Below, in pieces: positions 24,164-31,540 of a DNA stretch of 64,000 bases. The translations under genes were made by a program, and so were the position numbers. Where the stretch lies: the NCBI GenBank assembly GCA_965116445.1, contig OZ220688.1, positions 1,674,001 through 1,738,000 of the forward strand. Direction: 5' to 3'. Numbering within the stretch: position 1 is the stretch's first letter; every line of letters starts with the position of its first letter. The notes below the pieces were generated by a model that saw nothing but the letters and a program-made list of their open reading frames with translations, made no database searches and had not been told where the DNA came from. The DNA is from Multivorans sp965116445 (GTDB taxonomy: Bacteria > Acidobacteriota > Thermoanaerobaculia > Multivoradales > Multivoraceae).

Positions 24164-24936
24164 CGGAGCGCTCCAACGAGGCCCGGCAGCACGCCATCTC
24201 CTTCGGCGATTGCATCCCGGTCCGTCAGGTCCGAGGTGAGTGGGGTGATCGAGGTGTAGCCGTCGCGAACCGCCGCGGCGTCCGTGTCCTGGAGACGTTC
24301 CGGTTCCGGCTTCCCCACGAGCCAGTACATCGATCCGCCTCGCGGATCCTCCTGCTTCACGACCGAGTTTCGGTACGGACGGCGACCGAGCCTCGCAATC
24401 CTGACGCCGCGCGGCGGATCGAACGGGAAGTTCACGTTGAGCAGCATCCGGTCGGGAATCCCCTGCTCGAGCAGGGACACGATCGCGCGCGCGGCCAGAT
24501 CCGCGGCGCGTTCCATGTCCGCAGGCTGAGCCTTGCGGTACTCCTGCGAAAAGGCAATCGACGGGATGCCGAGCAGTCGGCCCTCGAGCGCGGCGCCGAC
24601 CGTGCCGCTGTGGGTCACGTCGTCCCCCAGGTTCACCCCGTAGTTGATCCCCGACACGAGCAGGTCGGGGCGCCGGTCCAGCAACGCATGAACGCCCAGA
24701 TTGACGCAGTCCGACGGCGTGCCGTCGACCGAGAACCAGCCCTCCCGCACGGACTTCGCACGCAGCGGCCGGAACAGCGTCAGGGCCTGTCCGGTTCCGC
24801 TCTGCTCATGAAGCGGCGCGACGACCCGGTACTCGATCGGGCCCTTCGAGGTCACGGCAAGGTCGAGCGCCGCCGCCAGGCAGGTCAGGCCGGCGGCGCC
24901 CACGCCGTCGTCATTCGTCAGCAGCAGTCGCGTCAC
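24160..24936 (-). CDS. surE: 5'/3'-nucleotidase SurE
   Basis: The 258-residue metal-dependent nucleoside monophosphate phosphatase begins RLLLTNDDGVGAAGL with the metal-binding DD, and has VDGTPSDCVNLG, DLLVSGINYGVNLGDDVTHSGTVGAALEG and LLNVNFP. GTG at 24936 overlaps the mtnP stop as GTGA; longer readings are not SurE-like. It is coupled by overlap to pcm downstream. Confidence 0.96.
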   Translation of the reverse strand: MTRLLLTNDDGVGAAGLTCLAAALDLAVTSKGPIEYRVVAPLHEQSGTGQALTLFRPLRAKSVREGWFSVDGTPSDCVNLGVHALLDRRPDLLVSGINYGVNLGDDVTHSGTVGAALEGRLLGIPSIAFSQEYRKAQPADMERAADLAARAIVSLLEQGIPDRMLLNVNFPFDPPRGVRIARLGRRPYRNSVVKQEDPRGGSMYWLVGKPEPERLQDTDAAAVRDGYTSITPLTSDLTDRDAIAEGDGVLPGLVGALR

Positions 24937-25853
24937 GCCCGTCTCCGCTCTTCGTCGTTCAACTGTCGCCGCCTCAGGCGAAGTCGCCTGCCGACGATCG
25001 GTTCCAGGTCGCGCAAGACGGAGGCCGGAATGACCGACGGATCCGTGATCAGGGCGTGTTCCAGCGCATTCGCGCAAGGGCAGGTTCGCTCCGGGCGTTC
25101 CTCCGGCAGCGCCTCAACGATCCGGGCCACCGCGGCCTGGGCCATGCGCGCATTCTGTTGCAGCACGGCAAGCACGGCGTCCACGGTGACGTCTTCCTCC
25201 TCCTCGTGCCAGCAGTCGTAGTCCGTGATCAGGGCGAGCGTGGAGTAACAGATCTCCGCCTCGCGCGCGAGCTTCGCCTCCTGGAGGTTCGTCATGCCGA
25301 TCACGTCCGCGCCCCAGCCGCGGTGCATGAAGGACTCGGCGCGGGTCGAGAACTGGGGTCCCTCCATGCACACGTACGTGCCGCCGCGGTGAACGACGGC
25401 TCCGGCCGCTTCCGCCTCGTCGGCGCAGATCTCCATCAGCTCCGGACAGATCGGATCGGCGAACGCGACGTGAGCGGCCAGTCCGTTGCCAAAGAACGTG
25501 TCCGGCCGGTGCCGCGTCCGGTCGATGAACTGGTCCGGGACGACGATGTGCGTGGGCCGGTAGCGACGACGAAGCGAGCCGACGGCGGACAGCGAAATCA
25601 ACCTCTCGGCGCCCAGCGTCTTGAAGGCATAGATGTTCGCGCGAAAGTTCAGCTCGCTGGGCAGGATGCGGTGGCCGCGGCCGTGGCGGGCCAGGAACGC
25701 GACCCGCCGCCCGCTCAACTCGCCGAGCACGAAGACCTCGGAGGGACTGCCGAACGGTGTCGTGATCGCGCGTTCCTCGTGCACCTCGAGCTCCGCCATG
25801 CCGTAGAGACCCGAGCCGCCGATGATGCCTGTGCGGTATGCCTCCGCGCTCAT
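24933..25853 (-). CDS. mtnP: S-methyl-5'-thioadenosine phosphorylase
   Basis: The 306-residue PNP-superfamily enzyme cleaves methylthioadenosine to adenine and methylthioribose-1-phosphate. It has IIGGSGLYGM, TPFGSPSEVF, FLARHGRGHRILPSELNFRANIYA, VCMEGPQFSTRAES and GMTNLQEAKLAREAEICYSTLALITDYDCW. The overall length is normal; the last 30 residues are basic and unusual. The ATG overlaps the stop of the upstream oxidoreductase as ATGA, and its stop overlaps surE. Together with apt it forms an adenine salvage route. Confidence 0.94.
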   Translation of the reverse strand: MSAEAYRTGIIGGSGLYGMAELEVHEERAITTPFGSPSEVFVLGELSGRRVAFLARHGRGHRILPSELNFRANIYAFKTLGAERLISLSAVGSLRRRYRPTHIVVPDQFIDRTRHRPDTFFGNGLAAHVAFADPICPELMEICADEAEAAGAVVHRGGTYVCMEGPQFSTRAESFMHRGWGADVIGMTNLQEAKLAREAEICYSTLALITDYDCWHEEEEDVTVDAVLAVLQQNARMAQAAVARIVEALPEERPERTCPCANALEHALITDPSVIPASVLRDLEPIVGRRLRLRRRQLNDEERRRA

Positions 25854-26830
25854 CCTTCACCTCCCGCGATTGCCTCGTTCACCCGCAGGGCCGTCTGGAG
25901 CGCCCGCCGCCCGGCCTCGCCGTCGACGAACGGCGCCGGACGACCGGCGCAGCGAGCGAGAAACGCCTCGAGTTCTCCGCGCAGCGGTTCACCGCGCTCC
26001 ACATCGAGGTCCGCCGGCACGATGCGGCCGGCCGGTCCGCCAGCCGCGGCCGCCGAGAGCGCGGCCGGCGTGCCGGGAGCTTCGCCACCCACTCTGCGGA
26101 ACCCCCGCACCGTCTGCTCCTGGTAGTCCAGCGAGCAGTACCGGTCCTCGAAGAACACGCGCAACTGCCGGACCCGCTCGGCCGACACCCGCGACGCGGT
26201 CAGGTTCGCGACGCACCCCGACTCGAGTTCGATCCGGGCGTCCGCGATGTCGACCCGGTCCGAAAGGACGTCGATCCCGACCGCCCGCACTTCGCGAACC
26301 GGACTCGGATCGAGGGCATGGAGGATCTGCAGGTCGTGAATCATCAGGTCCAGCACCACGTCGACATCCAGGCTGCGGGGACTGAAGGGCGACAGCCGTT
26401 CGACCTCGACGAAGCGCGGCCTGCGACCCGAAGCCAGCAGCTCCTGAACGGCCGGATTGTAGAACTCGACATGGCCTACCGCCAGAACGACTCCCCGCGC
26501 CGCCGCGGTCGCGACAAGCGCGTCGGCCTGGGCGAGGTCGACGGCAATCGGTTTCTCCACGAGAACGTGGACTCCCGTCTCGATCAGCCGCTTCGCCACA
26601 TCCAGGTGATCGACCGTCGGCACCGCGACGACCGCCGCGTCGACCGTCCGCGCCAGCTCGTCGAGTCCCCCGGCCACCGACGCTCCGTGCTCGCCCGCGA
26701 CGCGTCCGGCCCGGGCTCCATCCGCGTCGAGCACGAAGACCGACTCGGGGGCCAGCAGGTCCGCAAGAAGACGCACGTGATGGCGACCCATCACACCGGC
26801 GCCGACCACGCCCGCCAAAAGACCCGTCAT
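25850..26830 (-). CDS. Gfo/Idh/MocA family oxidoreductase
   Basis: The 326-residue NAD(P)-dependent sugar oxidoreductase has the Rossmann motif VVGAGVMGRHHVRLL at the N-terminus, the EKPIAVDLAQADALV motif with the catalytic-type Lys, GHVEFYNPAVQEL, and DVVLDLMIHDLQILHAL in the C-terminal domain. It lies 12 bp downstream of lpxA. In some bacteria the gene in that place is gnnA, which with the aminotransferase GnnB makes the 3-amino sugar for amide-linked lipid A. No gnnB is seen here, so a lipid A role is only suggested. Confidence 0.85.
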   Translation of the reverse strand: MTGLLAGVVGAGVMGRHHVRLLADLLAPESVFVLDADGARAGRVAGEHGASVAGGLDELARTVDAAVVAVPTVDHLDVAKRLIETGVHVLVEKPIAVDLAQADALVATAAARGVVLAVGHVEFYNPAVQELLASGRRPRFVEVERLSPFSPRSLDVDVVLDLMIHDLQILHALDPSPVREVRAVGIDVLSDRVDIADARIELESGCVANLTASRVSAERVRQLRVFFEDRYCSLDYQEQTVRGFRRVGGEAPGTPAALSAAAAGGPAGRIVPADLDVERGEPLRGELEAFLARCAGRPAPFVDGEAGRRALQTALRVNEAIAGGEG

Positions 26831-26842
26831 CGCCCGACCCGG

Positions 26843-27655
26843 TTAGTCGCCCGCGCCCCGCGAGCCGCGGCGCGCCGAGCGGATGAAGCCTCTCGCGGAA
26901 TCGCGCACGAACGCGATCAGCGCGTCCACGTCGACGTGTCCGGCATGCCCGGCGTCGAGTTCCTCCAGGGCCTGGGTCCTGTTCCGCCTGGAACGCGTGA
27001 CGACTCTCACCGCACGCTCGATCGCCCGGATGTCCTCCGGCGACTTCCCCTTGCGTTCCAGGCCGATCCGGTTCACGCCCATGCACGCCGGCTTGATCCC
27101 GACCGTGATGCAGAACGGCAGCGCGTCCATCGTGATCACGGAGTAGCCGCCGATGTAGGCGTGCCGGCCAACCCGGCAGAACTGGTGAACGGCCGAGAAG
27201 GCGCCGATTGTCGCGTCGTCCTCGACGACGACGTGCCCGGCCAGGGTGCCGGCGTTCGTGAACACGGTGCGACTGCCAACGTGACTGTCGTGGCCGACAT
27301 GGCTCTGGGTCATGAACAGGTTGTCGTCGCCGATCCGGGTCTCGCCGCCGCCGAACGCCGTTCCCCGGTTGACCGTGCAGAACTCCCGGAACTGGTTCCG
27401 GTCGCCGATCACCAGGCGGCTGCTCTCTCCCTCGTACTTGAGATCCTGCGGATCGAAGCCGATCGCCGCATGGGGGAAAACCCTGTTCTCCCGTCCGAGG
27501 ACCGTCTCGCCGCAGATCGTCGCGTGGGCGCCGACCGTCGTGCCGTCGCCTACTTGTACGCCGGCGCCAATCACGGCATAGGGGCCCACGACGACCTCCT
27601 CGCCCAGCTCGGCGCTCCGGTCGACGATCGCCGTCGGGTGAAGTTCGGCGGTCAT
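26843..27655 (-). CDS. lpxA: UDP-N-acetylglucosamine O-acyltransferase
   Basis: The 270-residue left-handed beta-helix acyltransferase performs the first step of lipid A synthesis. It starts MTAELHPTAIVDRSAELGEE, shows hexapeptide repeats through residue 190, the catalytic-His region SHVGHDSHVG, and TLAGHVVVEDDATIGAFSAVHQFCRVG, then a helical C-terminal domain (SPEDIRAIERAVRVV). The ATG at 27655 gives the family N-terminus. It follows fabZ by 34 bp, in the canonical lpxD-fabZ-lpxA order. Confidence 0.95.
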   Translation of the reverse strand: MTAELHPTAIVDRSAELGEEVVVGPYAVIGAGVQVGDGTTVGAHATICGETVLGRENRVFPHAAIGFDPQDLKYEGESSRLVIGDRNQFREFCTVNRGTAFGGGETRIGDDNLFMTQSHVGHDSHVGSRTVFTNAGTLAGHVVVEDDATIGAFSAVHQFCRVGRHAYIGGYSVITMDALPFCITVGIKPACMGVNRIGLERKGKSPEDIRAIERAVRVVTRSRRNRTQALEELDAGHAGHVDVDALIAFVRDSARGFIRSARRGSRGAGD

Positions 27656-27689
27656 GGTCGACGTCCCGGTAAAGGTGACCGACGGCCGT

Positions 27690-28160
27690 TCAAGTCGTTG
27701 CCATCGCGGACGTGCAGATCGCCTCCACCGCCAGTTCGCCGTCAACGGTCGCCACGCCCCGGAAGCGGGAATGCCAGGTCCGCAGACGCAGCGACTCCAC
27801 CTCCATCCGCAGTCGATCGCCGGGAAGAACGGGCCTGCGAAAGCGAGCCTTCTCGATGCCGGAGAAGAAGAGCACCTTCTGATCCCGGTCCTCCATTTCG
27901 TGCAGCAGGAGCAGCGCCGCCGTCTGCGCCATCGCCTCGATCACCAGGACTCCGGGCATGATCGGATTGCCCGGAAAGTGACCGTCGAAGAAGGGCTCGT
28001 TCCGGGTCACGTTCTTGACCGCCACAACCCGCTGGCCCGGTACCAGCTCCAGCACCCGATCGACCAGCAGCAAGGGATAGCGGTGCGGCAGCACGGCCGC
28101 GATCCAGCGCGAGTCGAAGGGGCCCAGGGGCGTGCCGTTTCCGCTCTGCTCTTCGCTCAC
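27690..28160 (-). CDS. fabZ: 3-hydroxyacyl-ACP dehydratase FabZ
   Basis: The 156-residue hot-dog-fold enzyme dehydrates 3-hydroxyacyl-ACP in fatty acid elongation and competes with LpxA/LpxD for substrate. The active site is NEPFFDGHFPGNPIMPGVLVIEAMAQ, read as catalytic His in GHFPG and Glu in VIEAMAQ. The GTG start overlaps the lpxD stop as GTGA. C-terminal AICTSAMATT is short but normal. Confidence 0.95.
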   Translation of the reverse strand: MSEEQSGNGTPLGPFDSRWIAAVLPHRYPLLLVDRVLELVPGQRVVAVKNVTRNEPFFDGHFPGNPIMPGVLVIEAMAQTAALLLLHEMEDRDQKVLFFSGIEKARFRRPVLPGDRLRMEVESLRLRTWHSRFRGVATVDGELAVEAICTSAMATT

Positions 28161-29266
28161 TTCTCGTCTCCCGCGTCCGTCTCCGGCTCCAATGCCGCTG
28201 CCGATCCAGCCGCCGACTCGATGCCCGCCGCTTCCAGCTCCTGCACGCGGCGTTCAAGCCCGCGCAGGGCCCTGCGCATCGCCGGCAGGCGAGACTGTAA
28301 CGCGATCCGGCGCCGCCAGGCGGCGATCGGCGTCGCCGGAATCCCGGCAACCTGCTGCCCCGGAGGCACCTCCTGGAACACGGCCGACTTCGCCGCGACC
28401 TGAACGCCGTTTCCGATCTCGAAATGGCCCGCGACGCCGGCCTGGCCTGCAAGCAGGACGCGGTCACCGATGCGGCTGCTGCCGGACACCCCTGCCTGTC
28501 CACAGAGGATGCATCCCTGGCCGATCTGCGCGTTGTGACCGACCTGCACCAGGTTGTCGATCTTCGTGCCGCGGCCTACGCGGGTCGTGTCGAACGTCGC
28601 CCGGTCGACGGCCGAGTTGGCTCCGATCTCGACATCGTCCTCGATCACGACGACCCCGACCTGGGGCAGCTTGACCTGCGACGCCGACGCCTCCCCTTCG
28701 GCGAAACCGAATCCGTCCGCTCCGAGCACGACGCCCGAATGGACGATCACCCGATCGCCGATCCGGCTTCCGTCATAGACCACGACGTGCGGGTGAAGCA
28801 CCGTACCGGCGCCGACCCGGCAGCCGCGGCCGACCACGCTGTGGGCGCCGACAGTCGCTCCCGGCGCGACCGTCGACCCGGCGCCGACAACGGCGAACGC
28901 ATCGATCCGGGCACCCGGATGGACCTGGGCCGTCGCATCGACGCACGCCGTCTCGTGGACTCCCGACTCGACCTCGGGCACCGGGAACAACGCCGTCACC
29001 AGGTCGGCCAGCGCACGATAGGCATCGTCGCAGACCACCAGATCGACGCCCAGGCCACCCAACGTGTCGGGCGAGATGGCCCTGGATACCAGGATCGCGC
29101 CGGCCTCCGAAGACCGCGCCTGCTCCCGGTACCGAGTGTTCGTCAGAAAGGAGAGATCGCGCTCACCGGCGGCCTCCAGCGTCGCGACGCCGTCGATGAG
29201 CCGATCCGGATCGCCCACAAGCTCGGCGCCGACCATCGCGGCAAGATCGGCCAGACGGTGGGTCAC
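28157..29266 (-). CDS. lpxD: UDP-3-O-(3-hydroxyacyl)glucosamine N-acyltransferase
   Basis: The 369-residue enzyme adds the N-linked acyl chain in lipid A synthesis. It has the LpxD N-terminal uridine-binding domain (RLADLAAMVGAELVGDPDRLIDGV) and a long left-handed beta-helix, with KIDNLVQVGHNAQIGQGCILCGQAGVSGS carrying the catalytic-type His and the motif PPGQQVAGIPATP. It opens the long minus-strand operon lpxD-fabZ-lpxA-oxidoreductase-mtnP-surE-pcm-apt. The start is GTG at 29266. Its promoter must lie in the 198-bp gap shared with the plus-strand PQQ gene. Confidence 0.95.
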   Translation of the reverse strand: MTHRLADLAAMVGAELVGDPDRLIDGVATLEAAGERDLSFLTNTRYREQARSSEAGAILVSRAISPDTLGGLGVDLVVCDDAYRALADLVTALFPVPEVESGVHETACVDATAQVHPGARIDAFAVVGAGSTVAPGATVGAHSVVGRGCRVGAGTVLHPHVVVYDGSRIGDRVIVHSGVVLGADGFGFAEGEASASQVKLPQVGVVVIEDDVEIGANSAVDRATFDTTRVGRGTKIDNLVQVGHNAQIGQGCILCGQAGVSGSSRIGDRVLLAGQAGVAGHFEIGNGVQVAAKSAVFQEVPPGQQVAGIPATPIAAWRRRIALQSRLPAMRRALRGLERRVQELEAAGIESAAGSAAALEPETDAGDEK

Positions 29267-29277
29267 GCAGCGAGCCT

Positions 29278-29330
29278 AGGAGCTTGCGCCAAAGAACGCA
29301 ATGGAGTGAGTTCTGCGGGCGCAAGCTCCT
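29278..29330. repeat. 13-bp perfect inverted repeat in the lpxD/PQQ divergent gap
   Basis: AGGAGCTTGCGCC at 29278-29290 is perfectly inverted at 29318-29330, with a 27-base spacer. It starts only 12 bp upstream of the lpxD start codon and lies between two divergent genes. It could be an operator, a cruciform/mRNA stem at the 5' end of lpxD, or the ends of a tiny remnant element. No T-run follows, so a terminator is unlikely. Confidence 0.6.
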
Positions 29331-29464
29331 GGGAAGGTGGGGGCTGGGGCCAAACACGGAGCCTGCGACGGGTTTGGCGGCGCTACCGGAATCGCCGGGG
29401 CCTCCCGGAGCCGGTCGGCGATACGATGCCCGGACTCCCTTCGATGACTCTGGAGGTTCCCTCA

Positions 29465-30865
29465 ATGGATGCACAGACCACTTGTCGCCCCCTTCGCGAG
29501 CTCCACGCCTCGCCAACCTGCCGTGCAGCGACCGTTCTCGCGGTCCTCGCGTGCGTCGCTCTCGGCGTCGCCGCACCGGCCCAGGCCTCGGACAACTGGC
29601 CCCAGTTCCGCGGCCCCGGCGCGAACCCGGCGGTCGACGACAATCCGAACCTGCCGGACCGCTGGAGCCAGACGGAGAACGTCGAATGGGTGACCGAGAT
29701 CGCGGGTCTCGGCTGGTCGAGTCCGATCGTCTGGGGCAACCGGGTGTTCCTCACCGCGGCCGTCGCCGAAGGCGACTTCGAGCGCCCGCAGGCCGGGCTC
29801 TACGCCGCTCGCGGGCGCAGCGAACCACCAGAGGCCGTCCACGACTGGCGGGTCTACTGCCTGGACCTTGCGACCGGTGAGATCGTCTGGCACCGCTCCG
29901 TCAAGACGGGGCTTCCCGAGTTTCCGCGTCACCAGAAGCAGACCTACGCCTCGGAGACCCCCGCCACCGACGGCGAGCGGGTCTACGTCCGCTTCGGCGA
30001 TCTCGGCGTCTACGCCTTCACGATGGACGGGACCCCGGTGTGGAGCTTCGACACGCCGTACCGGGAGACGATGTGGGACTACGGTTCCGCCTCCTCGCCG
30101 GTCGTGCACGACGATCAGGTGATCATCCTCTACGACAACGAGGAAGAGTCCTGGATCGCCGCTCTCGACAAGGTCACCGGCGAACAGCGCTGGCGCACCG
30201 ACCGCGAAGAGGTCTCGAGCTGGGCGACGCCGCTCGTGTGGACCAACGAGGCACGTACCGAGATCGTGACCAACGGCAAGAACCGCATCCGCTCCTACAG
30301 TCTCGACGGCGAACTGCTGTGGGAGATGGACGGCCGCATGTCGTGGGCAGCGATCGCGACTCCCTTTGCCGCCCACGACATGGTCTACGTGAACTCCGGC
30401 TACTTCCAGGACCAGCGCCGACCGGTGTTCGCCATCCGGCCGGGCGCCCTGGGCGACATCACCCTCGAGGGGGACGCGACCGAGAGCGAGTTCGTCGCCT
30501 GGCACCAACCCAAGGCCGGCAACTACAACACGTCGCCGCTGGTCTACAAGGGCATCTACTACAGCCTGCTCGACCGTGGCTTCTTCGAAGCGTACGACGC
30601 GTTGACGGGTGAGCCGGTGTACGGCCGCCAGCGGGTCGCTCCGCGCGGCGGCGCCAGTTTCACCTCATCGCCGTGGGCCTACAACGACCGCGTGTTCGCG
30701 CTGAGCGAGCAGGGCGACACCTACGTCATCCGGGCCGGCGCCGAGTACGAGGTCCTGCACATGAACAGCCTCGACGAGATGGTCATGGCGTCTCCCGCGG
30801 TCGCGGGCGACCGGCTGCTGATCCGCACCCGGTCGAAGCTCTACAGCATCAAGAACCCTGACTAG
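29465..30865 (+). CDS. Secreted PQQ-type beta-propeller repeat protein
   Basis: The 466-residue protein has a long signal peptide (hydrophobic core ATVLAVLACVALGVAAPAQA), then NWPQFRGPGANP, the opening of many exported PQQ-like beta-propellers (BamB/quinoprotein fold). Repeated blade motifs follow: YCLDLATGEIVWHRS, VYAFTMDGTPVWSFDT, AALDKVTGEQRWRTD, IRSYSLDGELLWEMDG. No dehydrogenase catalytic residues were recognised, so it is likely a scaffold or binding protein in the periplasm. GGAGG lies about 8 bases before the ATG. It is transcribed against both flanking envelope operons and sits where bamA-skp would normally run on into lpxD. Confidence 0.85.
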   Translation: MDAQTTCRPLRELHASPTCRAATVLAVLACVALGVAAPAQASDNWPQFRGPGANPAVDDNPNLPDRWSQTENVEWVTEIAGLGWSSPIVWGNRVFLTAAVAEGDFERPQAGLYAARGRSEPPEAVHDWRVYCLDLATGEIVWHRSVKTGLPEFPRHQKQTYASETPATDGERVYVRFGDLGVYAFTMDGTPVWSFDTPYRETMWDYGSASSPVVHDDQVIILYDNEEESWIAALDKVTGEQRWRTDREEVSSWATPLVWTNEARTEIVTNGKNRIRSYSLDGELLWEMDGRMSWAAIATPFAAHDMVYVNSGYFQDQRRPVFAIRPGALGDITLEGDATESEFVAWHQPKAGNYNTSPLVYKGIYYSLLDRGFFEAYDALTGEPVYGRQRVAPRGGASFTSSPWAYNDRVFALSEQGDTYVIRAGAEYEVLHMNSLDEMVMASPAVAGDRLLIRTRSKLYSIKNPD

Positions 30866-30920
30866 ATTCTTGAACAGGCCTGACCTTTACAGTTGAGGCA
30901 AGTTCCAACCCACTGGGTGC

Positions 30921-30938
30921 GCCGGCCTTCTGGCCGGC
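30921..30938. terminator. Hairpin between convergent PQQ and ompH genes
   Basis: GCCGGCC-TTCT-GGCCGGC forms a 7-bp all-G/C stem with a 4-base loop, 56 bp after the PQQ stop and 51 bp from the ompH stop. There is no U-tract on either strand, but its place between convergent genes suits a bidirectional barrier. The same stem with a different loop recurs at 55689-55706. Confidence 0.5.
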
Positions 30939-30988
30939 ATCCGCTCCGGCCTGCACGCTCGTCGGTGTGAGGCGAACCCTCGCCAGAG

Positions 30989-31540
30989 CTACTCGCCGGG
31001 CGTCGCGGGATGGGCCGCGTTGTAGCGCTCGATGATCAGGTTCGTGATGTCGGCGGCATCGGCCGAGTACAGCAATCCCCCCTGGAACTTGTTGAAGATC
31101 GCCGTGTAGCCGAACTCCCGGCCCACCTGGGAGATGATCGGCAGGACGGCCTGTTCGATCTCGCCGAATCTCTCCGCCTGCATCTTCTGCATCTCGCGGT
31201 TCGCGTCGTCCTGGGAACGTTGCAGCCCGATCGTCATGTCCTCGAGCTGCTTCTCCATCTCCGCCAGGCGATCCTCCGCCAGGGTCAGCCGGCCGTCGTT
31301 GTACTGCTTCTGCAGCGCCGCCAACTGTTCCTGCCGACCCTGGAGTTCCGTCTGCTTCTGGTCTCTGAGCCTGGTCAGTTCCTGGACCGCGATCTGGCCA
31401 CGGCCCGACTCCTGCAACAGTCGCTCGACCTCGATCACCGCGATCTTGCTCTGGGCGAGGACCGGTCCCGAGGCCAGAGCCCCCAGGAGGACGGCCCCCG
31501 CGACGAATGCGGCGCGAGTACTGGGTGTCTTGGCTTTCAT
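30989..31540 (-). CDS. skp: OmpH/Skp family periplasmic chaperone
   Basis: The 183-residue protein has a signal peptide (AAFVAGAVLLGALASGPVLAQ), a short beta-strand start SKIAVIEVERLL and a long charged helical hairpin (residues 45-140), the tentacles that hold unfolded outer-membrane proteins. It ends with AGREFGYTAI-like strand residues and ADITNLIIERYN. It is 46 bp downstream of bamA, the classic arrangement for assembling outer-membrane beta-barrels. Confidence 0.92.
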   Translation of the reverse strand: MKAKTPSTRAAFVAGAVLLGALASGPVLAQSKIAVIEVERLLQESGRGQIAVQELTRLRDQKQTELQGRQEQLAALQKQYNDGRLTLAEDRLAEMEKQLEDMTIGLQRSQDDANREMQKMQAERFGEIEQAVLPIISQVGREFGYTAIFNKFQGGLLYSADAADITNLIIERYNAAHPATPGE

